Of a stretch of DNA of 64,000 nucleotides, positions 16,152 through 24,831 are shown one piece after another (the first letter of the stretch is position 1; the number at the start of each line of letters is the position of its first letter). The DNA lies in the NCBI GenBank assembly GCA_963837345.1, contig CAWIMX010000001.1, forward strand, positions 1,488,001 to 1,552,000, in the 5' to 3' direction. Made by a program: the position numbers and the translations under genes. The notes below the pieces were generated by a model, which was not told where the DNA came from, ran no database searches, and worked only from the letters and a program-made list of their open reading frames with translations. The DNA is from CAWIMX01 sp963837345. GTDB taxonomy: Bacteria; Acidobacteriota; Vicinamibacteria; Vicinamibacterales; CAVVIG01.

Positions 16152-18131
16152 GTGGGAGGCCGCTGCCTCCTGTCGGCGTGCTTCGTCGCCGCTGCCGCGC
16201 ACGGCGTCTCGGCGCAGACGCCGCGACAGCTGTCCATCCTCCAGGCTGAAGCCGGCCGCGCGCACACTGCCCGCGAGCTCGCCGTGCTGCGCAGCGGTGC
16301 CGGCAGCCTCGATGCCGATACGGCGGTGCTCGCCGTTCGCGCCCTCGGCCGGCTCGAGCGGCCGGCCCTCATCCCCGAGCTTCTGCTCTCCCTTCGATCA
16401 CGACTGCCGGAAGTGCGTGCCGAGGCCGCCAATGCCGTGGGACAGGCCGCAGCCGGCTGGGGCTCGGACGCGCCGGCGGCTGATCTCGATCGGGCGCTGG
16501 CCGCGTTGATCGCCCGGCTCGGTCTCGAAGACGAGGCCGACGTGCGGGCCGCGATCTGCGAAACGCTCGGTCGGTTGCCGTACACGAATCGGGAACAGGC
16601 CGGCCGTGCCGAGGCGGCTCTGGTGCACGCGATGGACGACGACGAGTCGATCACCAGCCGGCTGGCCGTCGCACAGGGCCTCGAGTCGCTCGAGCGGCTT
16701 CAGATCGCGAGAAAGGCTCCGGATCCGGAGACCCTGGCGCTCCTGAACGCGTTCGCGGCGCCGGCGGCGGGCGATCCGACGGCGCCGAGGGTCAGGCGAC
16801 TCGCGTTGACGGCGCTGATGTCGGCCATGTCGTTCGACGATGCGTTCGTGAATCGGGCGGCGGCGGATCCGGACGACCAGGCGCGGCGGCTCGCCATGCG
16901 CGCCGCCGCGTCGTCGGATCGCGTGCTTCCCGAGGCTGCAGCGGACGTTCTCGGCAAGGGCCTGACCGATCCTGTCGGCATGGTGCGGTTCGAAGCGCTG
17001 CGGTCGACCAACATCCGGCGGCACGGCGAACCGGACGTGTGCGAGCTCGATCGTCAGGCGGCCGGCGACCCGTACGTGCCCGTCGCCCTTCTGGCGCTCG
17101 ACGAGCTGGACGCGTGCGGCTCGTCGTCGATCGCGGTGGCCCTGCTCGAGATGACCGCCGGCGAGATCGTCGATCCGCGCGCGCGCGGCTGGCAGCGCCC
17201 GGCCCATGCGCTGGTGTCGCTCGCCGCTGCGGCGCCGGACCGGGCCGCCGCCGTGTTGCCGAAGTTCAGCGCCTCTCCGGCGTGGCAGGCTCGTGTCTAC
17301 GCGGCGAGGGCGGCCGGTCGGATGCACGATGCCGCCACGCTCGGTCGCCTGGCGGCCGATCCCGACGACAACGTGTGCGAAGCGGCAATGGATCAGCTCC
17401 GGCTCGTCGAGGGCCACGAGGCCGATTCCCTCTACGTCGCCGCGCTCGGGCGGGCGGGATATCAGGCGATTCGCGCCGCCGCGTTCGGCCTCGTGGGCTC
17501 GCCGAGTCCCGAGCACGCCGTCCCGGCATTGGCGGCGGCGCTCGAACGCCTGACCACGGAGGGCTACGATAACTCGTTCTCGGCCCGGACCGCGATTCGC
17601 GCGGCGCTCGTAAGTCTGGGGGCGGGCCCCGAGGACGCCGAGGCGCCGACGGCCTCGGCGCCGCCATCATTGACGCTCGACGGCTGGCGGCGGCTCGTCT
17701 CGGCCCGCGCCCGCATCATGGTCCGGGACGCCGGCGCGATCGACCTCGCGCTCCTGACCGATCAGGCGCCTCTCACGGTGCTCCGGTTTGCCGAGCTGGC
17801 GGAGTCGGGCTACTACGATGGCCTCACGTTTCACCGGGTCGTGCCCAACTTCGTCGTGCAGGGCGGCAGCCCAGGCGCGAACGAGTACATCGGCGCTCAT
17901 CGCTTCATGGACGACGAAGTGGGCCGGTGGCCGAACACGCGCGGGGCCGTCGGCCTGTCCACGCGCGGGCGCGATACGGGCGACGCGCAGTTCTTCATCA
18001 ACCTGGTCGATAATCCCAGGCTCGATCACGAGTACACGGTGTTCGCGCACGTGCTCGACGGCCTCGACGTGGTGGACGCCATCGTCGAGGGCGACGTGAT
18101 CGAGAAGATCGACATTCTGGTCGAGCCGTGA
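16152..18131 (+). CDS. Secreted HEAT-repeat protein fused to a cyclophilin-type peptidyl-prolyl isomerase
   Basis: A 659-residue protein. A GTG start at 16152 gives a short signal peptide ending in GVSAQ. Residues of about 30-500 form alpha-helical HEAT-like repeats (for example AVLAVRALGRLERPALIPELL). The last 145 residues are a cyclophilin domain with GLTFHRVVPNFVVQGG, FMDDEVG, GAVGLSTRGRDTGDAQFFINL and a final YTVFAHVLDG. The usual cyclophilin residues FHR, Q and FF are present, so isomerase activity is plausible. The HEAT part probably binds client proteins or peptides. It follows the M49 peptidase gene by 6 nt and so probably acts in the same compartment on exported proteins. The domain pairing is clear; the client is unknown. 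Confidence 0.88.
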   Translation: MGGRCLLSACFVAAAAHGVSAQTPRQLSILQAEAGRAHTARELAVLRSGAGSLDADTAVLAVRALGRLERPALIPELLLSLRSRLPEVRAEAANAVGQAAAGWGSDAPAADLDRALAALIARLGLEDEADVRAAICETLGRLPYTNREQAGRAEAALVHAMDDDESITSRLAVAQGLESLERLQIARKAPDPETLALLNAFAAPAAGDPTAPRVRRLALTALMSAMSFDDAFVNRAAADPDDQARRLAMRAAASSDRVLPEAAADVLGKGLTDPVGMVRFEALRSTNIRRHGEPDVCELDRQAAGDPYVPVALLALDELDACGSSSIAVALLEMTAGEIVDPRARGWQRPAHALVSLAAAAPDRAAAVLPKFSASPAWQARVYAARAAGRMHDAATLGRLAADPDDNVCEAAMDQLRLVEGHEADSLYVAALGRAGYQAIRAAAFGLVGSPSPEHAVPALAAALERLTTEGYDNSFSARTAIRAALVSLGAGPEDAEAPTASAPPSLTLDGWRRLVSARARIMVRDAGAIDLALLTDQAPLTVLRFAELAESGYYDGLTFHRVVPNFVVQGGSPGANEYIGAHRFMDDEVGRWPNTRGAVGLSTRGRDTGDAQFFINLVDNPRLDHEYTVFAHVLDGLDVVDAIVEGDVIEKIDILVEP

Positions 18132-18160
18132 GGGCGTGCCAGCGCCGGATACAGCGCGCA

Positions 18161-18253
18161 CCCTGATCCTTCGGCGATGTTCAGGGGAACGGACGTGGCC
18201 GCTCTGCGCAATTGCGCGGCGAAGTTATCACGTTCGGAACCATCACCACTCAC
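18161..18253 (-). pseudogene. Remnant of a four-helix-bundle (23S rRNA intervening-sequence type) protein gene
   Basis: On the minus strand this short stretch encodes NFAAQLRRAATSVPLNIAEGSG. That is almost the exact signature of the four-helix-bundle/S23 family (QxRRAAxSVPxNIAEG), whose intact proteins are about 115-130 aa. After the Gly the frame runs into sequence antisense to the end of the HEAT-cyclophilin gene and no longer resembles the family. Upstream the frame enters the 3' end of the next minus-strand gene. Only about 25 residues survive, so this is a gene relic, useful mainly as a sign of past insertion or deletion here. Confidence 0.6.
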
Positions 18254-18654
18254 AACTTCAAGACTCCCAACTTCCGCACTCCCACGCCGAGCGCCAGGCC
18301 GATGGCGATGGCGATCGTGATCACCATCGTCCCCACGGCAATCACGATCGGAAAGATCGTACCGGGCCCGACCACGAACAACGAGACCGCCATCGCCGCG
18401 ACGGCGCCGAACGCCAGCGCCGAGCCGCTTGGCACGAGGGGCAGCGAACCGACGAGACCGACGACCACGGCGAGCGCCGCGAGCGCGGCGCCCACGACGA
18501 CGACGCCGCGCCCGGAATTCAGGAACCAGCCGGCGCTGTCGGACCCGAGCCCGCCGTCGGCCGCGTGAAACAGCGCAAATTCGGCGGCGACAAACACCAG
18601 CGCCCCCAGAAGGGCACGCCCGACGATGCTCGGCGAGCGAAGGATGGTGGACAT
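18250..18654 (-). CDS. Small multi-pass membrane protein, unknown function
   Basis: A 134-residue protein with four predicted transmembrane helices: about residues 13-30, 44-66, 72-93 and 100-125. All are rich in Ala, Val, Gly and Ile, joined by short loops. ATG 18654 was chosen because a strong ribosome site, GGAGGAG, lies 8 nt upstream. No family is recognised, and no catalytic or charged conserved residues stand out inside the membrane. It stands alone on the minus strand between the HEAT-cyclophilin gene and the divergent aminotransferase. Its final codons abut the relic of the four-helix-bundle gene. Confidence 0.65.
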   Translation of the reverse strand: MSTILRSPSIVGRALLGALVFVAAEFALFHAADGGLGSDSAGWFLNSGRGVVVVGAALAALAVVVGLVGSLPLVPSGSALAFGAVAAMAVSLFVVGPGTIFPIVIAVGTMVITIAIAIGLALGVGVRKLGVLKL

Positions 18655-18827
18655 CGGATTCGTCTCCTCCACGAGCGGCTCCACGGTGCCAGTGCTACGA
18701 TCGGAAGCTGGCGTCCCGGATTGCAACGGCCGTGCCCGTCGGAGCTGGCGCATTCGCCCGCATTCTGCACCTGAGACGGCAGGTTTTGCTACAGCAGCCA
18801 GGATTGGTTTCGGGAAAAAGATCAGTC

Positions 18828-19997
18828 GTGTTCTCGTCGCGTTTACCCCCCAGTGTCGATTCGAATCGGCTGACTCGCGCGCTCGCCGGGGCGAGGCGGG
18901 CCGGGCGTCCCGTTCTGGATCTCACACAGTCGAACCCGACTCAGGCGGGCCTGGCATATCCGCCGGATCTGCTGGCGTCGCTTGCAGGCGCGCGGTCGCT
19001 TCGCTACGATCCGGAGCCGCTCGGCCTGAGGGAGGCCCGCGAAGCCGTCGCCGCCGACTACGCACGCCAGGGCCTCTCGGTGTCGCCCGATCGCATCGTC
19101 CTGACCGCCAGCAGCAGCGACTCCTACTCGGAACTGTTCAAGCTGCTCGCCGATCCGGGCGACGAGATTCTCGTGCCGCGGCCGAGCTACCCGCTGTTCG
19201 AGCATCTCGCGCGGCTCGACGGCGTGATGGTTCGTCCGTACGATCTCGAGTATCACGGCCGCTGGTCGGTGGATGTGGGCGGCCTCGCGCGCCGCTTCAC
19301 GGCGCGCACGCGCGCGCTGCTCGTCGTGAGCCCCAACAATCCCACGGGGTCGTTCATCAAGGCCGACGAATTGGATCGGATCGCCGCGCTGGCTGCCGCG
19401 CACGACGCGGCGATCGTCGCCGACGAAGTGTTCGTCGACTACGAGCTCGAGGCCGGCGCCCGGGCGGCGGCCGGCCGGCCGCTCGGCCGGACCGACGTGG
19501 TCACGTTCGCGCTCGGCGGCCTTTCCAAGTCTGTCGGGTTGCCACAACTGAAGCTGGGCTGGATTGCCGTGGGCGGACCGCCGGGTCCGGTCCGGGCGGC
19601 GCTCGATCGTCTCGAATTCATCAACGATACGTACCTGTCCGCGTCGACGCCGGTCCAGCTGGCGGCCTCCACGCTGCTGTCGCGCGGGACATCGGTGCGA
19701 ACCGCGATTCACGCCAGGATCCTCGCCAATCATGGCGCGCTCGTCGAGCGCGCCAGTGCCGCGCCCTCCTGCGGGACACTGCACGTCGAAGGCGGGTGGT
19801 ACGCGGTCGTGCAGGTGCCGCGCATTCGGTCCGAAGAAGAGATCGTGCTCGATCTTCTCGAGTCGGACGGAGTCCTCGTCCATCCCGGCTACTTCTTCGA
19901 CTTCGCCGGCGAAGCGTTCCTCGTCGTGAGCCTGCTGGCCAGGGAAGCCGTGTTTGCAGAGGGCATCGAGCGGCTCCTGCGGCGAGTCGCGGTATGA
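18828..19997 (+). CDS. PLP-dependent aminotransferase, class I/II
   Basis: A 389-residue fold-type-I aminotransferase. The GTG start at 18828 gives a protein of normal family length. Hallmarks are LDLTQSNPTQAGLAYP near the N-terminus, LVVSPNNPTGSFI, VADEVFVDYEL, and the PLP lysine in ALGGLSKSVGLPQLKLGW. The LSKS-x-G-LPQLKLGW form and YFFDFAGEAFLVVSLL are frequent in acidobacterial and deltaproteobacterial aminotransferases of unassigned substrate. The 3' end overlaps the malQ start by 4 nt (ATGA), so the two are translationally coupled. The metabolic link between them is not obvious. Confidence 0.87.
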   Translation: MFSSRLPPSVDSNRLTRALAGARRAGRPVLDLTQSNPTQAGLAYPPDLLASLAGARSLRYDPEPLGLREAREAVAADYARQGLSVSPDRIVLTASSSDSYSELFKLLADPGDEILVPRPSYPLFEHLARLDGVMVRPYDLEYHGRWSVDVGGLARRFTARTRALLVVSPNNPTGSFIKADELDRIAALAAAHDAAIVADEVFVDYELEAGARAAAGRPLGRTDVVTFALGGLSKSVGLPQLKLGWIAVGGPPGPVRAALDRLEFINDTYLSASTPVQLAASTLLSRGTSVRTAIHARILANHGALVERASAAPSCGTLHVEGGWYAVVQVPRIRSEEEIVLDLLESDGVLVHPGYFFDFAGEAFLVVSLLAREAVFAEGIERLLRRVAV

Positions 19998-21568
19998 GCC
20001 TGGCGCGCGGCCGGCGGGCCGGCCTCGTCGTGCCGCTCTTTTCGTGCCCCTCGACGCGAAGCTGGGGGATCGGCGAGATTCCCGATCTGGCGACGCTGGC
20101 CCAGTGGATGGCGCCCGCCGGTCTCCGCGCCCTCCAGATCCTTCCCGTGAACGAGATGGGGCCGACCGAGCACTCGCCCTACGGATCGATGAGCGCGATG
20201 GCGATCGATCCCTTGTACCTGCACGTGGTCGACGTCGAGGACTTTGCCGCGCTCGGCGGCGAGGCGTGGCTCGACGCGGCGGATCGGCAGACGCTCGCCG
20301 CCGTACGACGCGCCCCGAGAGTGGAATACGACGCGATCCGCGGCATCAAGACCAAGGCGCTCGCCGCGGCGTTTGCGCGTTTTCATGACGCCGAGTGGAA
20401 GACGGGGGGGGGCCGCGCCGACCAGCTGCGGCAGTTCATCCAGAGCGAGGGGTGGTGGCTCGACGACTATGCGCTCTTTCGCGCGATTCACGCCGATTTG
20501 GACGAGCGCCCCTGGACCGAATGGCCGACCTCGCTCGGCGGGTGCGACTCCGCGGCGGTGAGCGAGGCGCGGCGCCGGCTGCAGGTGCCGATCCTGTTCC
20601 GCCAGTACCTGCAGTGGCAGGCCGCGCGCCAGTGGCAGGCGGCGCGCGCGGCAGCGCGCGGCGTTGCCGTGCTGGGCGACCTGCCGTTCATGGTGTCGGG
20701 CGACAGCGCGGACGTCTGGGCGCGGCAGCGTGAATTCCGGCTCGACGCCTCGCTCGGCGTCCCTCCCGACGCGTTCAGCGCGAGCGGACAGAACTGGGGC
20801 CTGCCCGTGTACCGGTGGGACGTGGTGGCCGACGGCGGGTTCGCCTGGCTCCGCGACCGGGGCCGACGCGGGGCCACCCTCTACGACGGGTATCGGATCG
20901 ATCACCTCGTGGGCTTCTTCCGGACGTACGGGTGGGCGCTCGACGGCGGAGAGGCATTTTTCACGCCCGCCACCGAGGATGCCCAGCTCGCGCTCGGCGA
21001 GCGCGTCTTGCGCGTTTTCGAGGAGTCGGGCGCCGAGCTTCTCGCCGAGGATCTGGGCACGGTGCCCGACTTCGTCCGGCAGTCGCTCGCGCGCATGGGC
21101 GTGCCGGGATTCCGCGTCCTGCGATGGGAACGGGAATGGCAGCAGCCCGGCGCTCCCTTCCGCGACCCGTCCGACTACCCGGCGCGATCCGTTGCGACGT
21201 CTGGCACGCACGACACCGAGTCGCAGGCCGAATGGTGGGATCAGTCGTCGGAGGTGGACCGTGCCGCTCTGAGCGCGATTCCGTCGCTCGCGTTCGCCGG
21301 CGACCTCGCGGCGCAGCCCTTCGGGCCGGCGGTCCGGGACGCGCTGCTCGAGCTGCTCTATGGCGCCGGCTCGGATCTCCTGCTGTTCCCGATCCAGGAC
21401 GTCTTCGGATGGCGCGACCGCGTCAACACGCCGGCGACGATCGACGAGACGAACTGGACGTTCCGCCTGCCGTGGCCGGTGGATCGGCTGGATCAGGAGC
21501 CGGAAGCCGCCGAGCGGCAGCGCACGCTGCGGGCGTGGGCCGGGCGGTTCGGACGGCTCCAGCCTTAG
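19994..21568 (+). CDS. malQ: 4-alpha-glucanotransferase (amylomaltase)
   Basis: A 524-residue GH77 enzyme that transfers maltosyl/glucanosyl units between alpha-1,4-glucans. It acts in glycogen or maltodextrin turnover in the cytoplasm. The N-terminal LVVPLFSCPSTRSWGIGEI and LQILPVNEMG are family signatures. The catalytic nucleophile is the Asp in the YRIDHLVGFFR segment and the acid/base Glu is in ELLAEDLGTVP. SGTHDTES holds the transition-state Asp. It ends in NTPATIDETNWTFRLP, again diagnostic. ATG 19994 overlaps the stop of the aminotransferase gene. Its last 4 nt overlap the convergent M28 gene. Confidence 0.95.
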   Translation: MSLARGRRAGLVVPLFSCPSTRSWGIGEIPDLATLAQWMAPAGLRALQILPVNEMGPTEHSPYGSMSAMAIDPLYLHVVDVEDFAALGGEAWLDAADRQTLAAVRRAPRVEYDAIRGIKTKALAAAFARFHDAEWKTGGGRADQLRQFIQSEGWWLDDYALFRAIHADLDERPWTEWPTSLGGCDSAAVSEARRRLQVPILFRQYLQWQAARQWQAARAAARGVAVLGDLPFMVSGDSADVWARQREFRLDASLGVPPDAFSASGQNWGLPVYRWDVVADGGFAWLRDRGRRGATLYDGYRIDHLVGFFRTYGWALDGGEAFFTPATEDAQLALGERVLRVFEESGAELLAEDLGTVPDFVRQSLARMGVPGFRVLRWEREWQQPGAPFRDPSDYPARSVATSGTHDTESQAEWWDQSSEVDRAALSAIPSLAFAGDLAAQPFGPAVRDALLELLYGAGSDLLLFPIQDVFGWRDRVNTPATIDETNWTFRLPWPVDRLDQEPEAAERQRTLRAWAGRFGRLQP

Positions 21569-23115
21569 GGCTCCCTCGCCGGCAACGGCTTTCGCGGCAG
21601 CAGGTCGTCGCGGTTGGCCGTGTTGTAGGCGAACCACGCCACGATCACCGCGTTCTGCTGCAGGTCGTTCCGCTGCAGCCGTTCGTAGGTGTCCATGTTC
21701 GAGTGGTGCGTGAGCGCGTTGTATTCGATTTCGTCCTGGATGAACTGGAAGCCGGGCAGCCCGACGCGATCGAACGACAGATGGTCGGTCCCTCCCGTGT
21801 CGCGAATCGTGAGCGTGGTCATGCCGCCGTCGGCGAGCGGCGCCATCCAGCGCTCGAAGATCGGCCGGACGGCGTCGTTGCCCTGCATGTAGACGCCGCG
21901 AATCAGTCCGGTGCCGTTGTCCACGTTGAAGTAGCCGGCGAACCTGCCGTGATCGGGCGTCAGCGTCATCGTGGCGCGATCGGCGAAGTGGCTGGTCACG
22001 TAGGCGCGCGATCCGAGATAGCCTTCCTCCTCGCCGCTCCACAAGCCGATGCGCACCGTCCGGCGAAGCCCGACGCCGGTGGCCTTCAGCAGGCGCATCG
22101 CCTCGAGCATGACGGCCGCCCCGGCGGCGTTGTCGGTCGCGCCGGTGCCCGACTGCCAGGAATCGAAATGGGCGCCGATCATCACGACCTCGTCGGCCTT
22201 GTCGGTGCCCGGCAGCTCGCCGATCACGTTGAACGCGTCGGGCGTGTCGTCGTAGAAGCGATTGTCCACGTCGAGCTGGATCGACACCGGGATGTTCTTC
22301 TCGAGCAGACGGACGATGCGGTCGTAGTGCTCCACGGCCAGCACGATGTCGGGCGGAACCGGCGGCGCCTTCGGGTCGCGCGATCCGCCGCCCTGCACGA
22401 AGACCACGCCGCCCGAGCCGCGCGGCGAGGGCTCCAGAACGGCTGCGACGCCCTCATCGAGGAAGAACTGAGGCTTGCGGCGCTCGATGGCCTGGCGATC
22501 GCGGACGGCCTGGCTCGCCGCGGGACCTGGCGCGCCGCCCTGGCGCGGCTGCGTCAGCCGCGTCAACTCGTCGTCCGTGTACCGATGGCCGCGAGCGGTG
22601 TAACTTGCCGGCACGTCGACCGCCGGCGCGCTCAGCACGACCTTGCCGCCGAGCTTGCCGCGATATTTCGCGAAGTCCTCGTCCCTCGTGATGACTGTCA
22701 GCACGGCGTCCGCAGTGATCGGACCGTTCGTCCCGGGCGTCCACGCCTTCGGAAACCCGATGAGCGGGAAGCTCTGCGGCGAGGTGACCATCGCCACGAA
22801 CCGCTGGTTCTGCCATCCCCGGCCGAAGGGGTAGGTCTCGAGGTGCACCGACGAAAGGCCCCACGACCGCATCTTGTTCATGGTCCAGTCGGCCGCCTGG
22901 CGAATCGTCGGCGAACCCGTGAGCCGCGGCCCGTAGACGTCTGTCAGGTAGCTTGCCGTTTCCATGATCTGGGAGCGGGTCGTGGCCTCGTCCCTGAGGC
23001 GCGACAGCACACCGAGGTCGAGGCCGTCGGCGCGCTGGGCCGACGGCTGGAGCAGGGCCGATACGGCGAGAACGCCGGTCAGGAACACGGCAAGGCGGCG
23101 GGTCGACGTCAGCAT
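21565..23115 (-). CDS. Secreted M28-family metallopeptidase
   Basis: A 516-residue zinc peptidase with an N-terminal signal (MLTSTRRLAVFLTGVLAVSALLQPSAQ). After a pro- or PA-like region, the catalytic domain begins near FNVIGELPG. It shows the M28 metal ligands in MIGAHFDSW (His, Asp of the first site), TGATDNAAGAAVMLEA (bridging Asp), WSGEEEGYLGS (catalytic Glu pair), a later NVDNGTG segment, and ALTHHSNMDTYE near the C-terminus. The family comprises aminopeptidases and carboxypeptidases; the type cannot be fixed here. ATG 23115 is preceded by GGGAGG at a good distance. It is convergent with malQ and divergent from the M23 gene. Confidence 0.9.
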   Translation of the reverse strand: MLTSTRRLAVFLTGVLAVSALLQPSAQRADGLDLGVLSRLRDEATTRSQIMETASYLTDVYGPRLTGSPTIRQAADWTMNKMRSWGLSSVHLETYPFGRGWQNQRFVAMVTSPQSFPLIGFPKAWTPGTNGPITADAVLTVITRDEDFAKYRGKLGGKVVLSAPAVDVPASYTARGHRYTDDELTRLTQPRQGGAPGPAASQAVRDRQAIERRKPQFFLDEGVAAVLEPSPRGSGGVVFVQGGGSRDPKAPPVPPDIVLAVEHYDRIVRLLEKNIPVSIQLDVDNRFYDDTPDAFNVIGELPGTDKADEVVMIGAHFDSWQSGTGATDNAAGAAVMLEAMRLLKATGVGLRRTVRIGLWSGEEEGYLGSRAYVTSHFADRATMTLTPDHGRFAGYFNVDNGTGLIRGVYMQGNDAVRPIFERWMAPLADGGMTTLTIRDTGGTDHLSFDRVGLPGFQFIQDEIEYNALTHHSNMDTYERLQRNDLQQNAVIVAWFAYNTANRDDLLPRKPLPAREP

Positions 23116-23276
23116 GGGAAGGCCTCCCGCCGGCGACTGTAGCGCCAGACGCCCGAGCGGTGCAATTTTTCGGGCGGCATGGGTTGGCGGGCCCCGCCGA
23201 TGCGGATACCATAGGCTCCGGCTGTCGTTGGAACCCCAAACGACGATAAGGGAAAAGAAGGTGGTGGAGTGATGGC

Positions 23277-24581
23277 GTGCTGATTCGACGGGAGTGGATC
23301 TGCCGGCTGTCGGTCGTGGCCGCCGTTCTGGCGGCTGGATGCGCCGGCGCCGACAACGTTCCGCCGGCCCCCTCCCACGGATCGGACATTTCCCTGGTGT
23401 CGGAAGTGCACACGGTTGCGAGCCGCGTCGCACGCGGCGCCACGCTGGCCTCCCTGCTGCACGATCACGGCGTGGCCGACGCGCTCGTCAACGACGTCAC
23501 CCACGCCGCGGCCGCGGCCTTCGACCTTCGCCACATTCGCGCCAATCAGCCGTACCGAATCGCCGAAGGCACCGACGGGCTTCGCCGCTTCGAATACGAA
23601 ATCGACGACGACAGCTACCTGAGCGTGGCGCGGTCGTCCGAGGCCGGGAGCGACCCGGCATTCGTGGCCGAGATCGTGCCGATCGAGAAGACCTCGGATC
23701 GGGAGGTGGTGCGCGGCCGCATCGATCGCGACGCCCCGTCCCTCATCGCCGCCATGAACGACGCCGGCGAAACCTCCGAGCTCGCGCTCAAGGTGGCCGA
23801 CGTCCTCGGCGGCGACATCGACTTCAACACCGAGCTCCAGCCGGGCGATCAGTTCGAGCTGCTGGTCGACAAGCTGACTCGTGTGCCGACGCCGGAGCAG
23901 CAGGCCGATCCGGAGTACGAGCCCGTTTCCGCCGGCTATGGTCCGATCGACGCCGTCGAATTCGTCAACGATGGCCGCACGGTGCGGGCGATCTGGTTCG
24001 AACCCGACCACGGCGAGGCGGGCTACTACGACGAGCGGGGCGGGTCGATGCGCCGATTTTTTCTCCGCTCGCCGCTGAAGTTCGATCCGGTGGTCACCTC
24101 GGGATTCTCGCGGAACCGGATGCACCCCATCCTTCGCGTGCCGAGGCCGCACCTGGGCGTCGACTATCGCGCCCCCATCGGCGCGCCCGTCATCGCCGTG
24201 GCCGACGGCGTCGTCACGTTCGCCGGCACGAGCGGGGGATCGGGCCGCATGGTGCGCCTCCGGCATTCGAACGGGTACGAAACGGAGTACCTGCACCTGT
24301 CGGTCATCGGCGTTCGGCGGGGGGCCCACGTCACGCAGGGCGACACCATCGGCAAGGTGGGCATGACGGGCCTGGCCACCGGACCGCATCTCGACTATCG
24401 CGTGAAGCGCAACGGCTCCTTCCTCAATCCGCTGACGGCCCACCGGGCCATGCCGCCCGCCGATCCGGTGCCCGCCGATGAGATGGCCGCGTTCGAAGCG
24501 GTCCGCGATCGCGTGTTCGGGCTCCTGGCCTCTGGCCCGCCTGCGAAGGACACGCCGATTGACGCCGTCTCGGTCAACTAG
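23277..24581 (+). CDS. M23-family murein endopeptidase-like lipoprotein (MepM/NlpD type)
   Basis: A 434-residue protein with a lipoprotein signal (GTG start, LAAGC lipobox, Cys22). Residues of about 40-110 resemble the OapA/LysM-like cell-wall-binding region of MepM proteins. Residues of about 140-200 form the linker beta domain that precedes the catalytic module. The LytM domain has HLGVDY (His292, Asp296) and GPHLDY (His371). In most family members the last motif is HxH, with the second His binding zinc; here that position is Asp373. This may change metal binding or make the protein a non-catalytic amidase activator. GGAG lies 10 nt before the GTG. Confidence 0.85.
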   Translation: MLIRREWICRLSVVAAVLAAGCAGADNVPPAPSHGSDISLVSEVHTVASRVARGATLASLLHDHGVADALVNDVTHAAAAAFDLRHIRANQPYRIAEGTDGLRRFEYEIDDDSYLSVARSSEAGSDPAFVAEIVPIEKTSDREVVRGRIDRDAPSLIAAMNDAGETSELALKVADVLGGDIDFNTELQPGDQFELLVDKLTRVPTPEQQADPEYEPVSAGYGPIDAVEFVNDGRTVRAIWFEPDHGEAGYYDERGGSMRRFFLRSPLKFDPVVTSGFSRNRMHPILRVPRPHLGVDYRAPIGAPVIAVADGVVTFAGTSGGSGRMVRLRHSNGYETEYLHLSVIGVRRGAHVTQGDTIGKVGMTGLATGPHLDYRVKRNGSFLNPLTAHRAMPPADPVPADEMAAFEAVRDRVFGLLASGPPAKDTPIDAVSVN

Positions 24582-24634
24582 TGGCCCGTACCCGCTGAAG
24601 TACTACCGCTTCGACGAACCGCGAATTCGAGATC

Positions 24635-24757
24635 AACCACAGAGACACGGAGACACGGAGACCCGAGAGCTGCCGGTCGTCGGCGCCGCCTCCGCGGCGC
24701 GGCCGGCCTGCACAGCAGGCCGGCGACGACCTCGCGAGTCTCTGAGCCTCTGTGGTT
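24635..24757. repeat. REP-like palindromic element with an internal three-way junction
   Basis: Outer arms 24635-24656 (AACCACAGAGACACGGAGAC...) and 24736-24757 are imperfect inverted repeats. Inside, GTCGTC (24676-24681) pairs with GACGAC (24725-24730). Within that lie two perfect hairpins: GCGCCGC/GCGGCGC (24683-24700) and GCCGGCCTG/CAGGCCGGC (24702-24724). The fold is therefore a stem ending in two side hairpins. The outer-arm sequence belongs to the same family as 35571-35690, 43920-45167 and 63212-63309. Confidence 0.8.
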
Positions 24758-24810
24758 CATTGCCCTGGTACTGATTCAGCCGATACGCTCCACTAGGTCG
24801 GGCAGGCGGG

Positions 24811-24816
24811 TATAAT
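24811..24816 (+). promoter_or_regulatory. -10 element TATAAT before the DUF1015 gene
   Basis: A consensus TATAAT ends 15 nt before the ATG at 24832. No good TTGACA-like -35 box stands at 16-18 nt upstream, and no Shine-Dalgarno is evident in the very short leader. Confidence 0.55.
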
Positions 24817-24831
24817 TGCTCGCTTCCCCCC

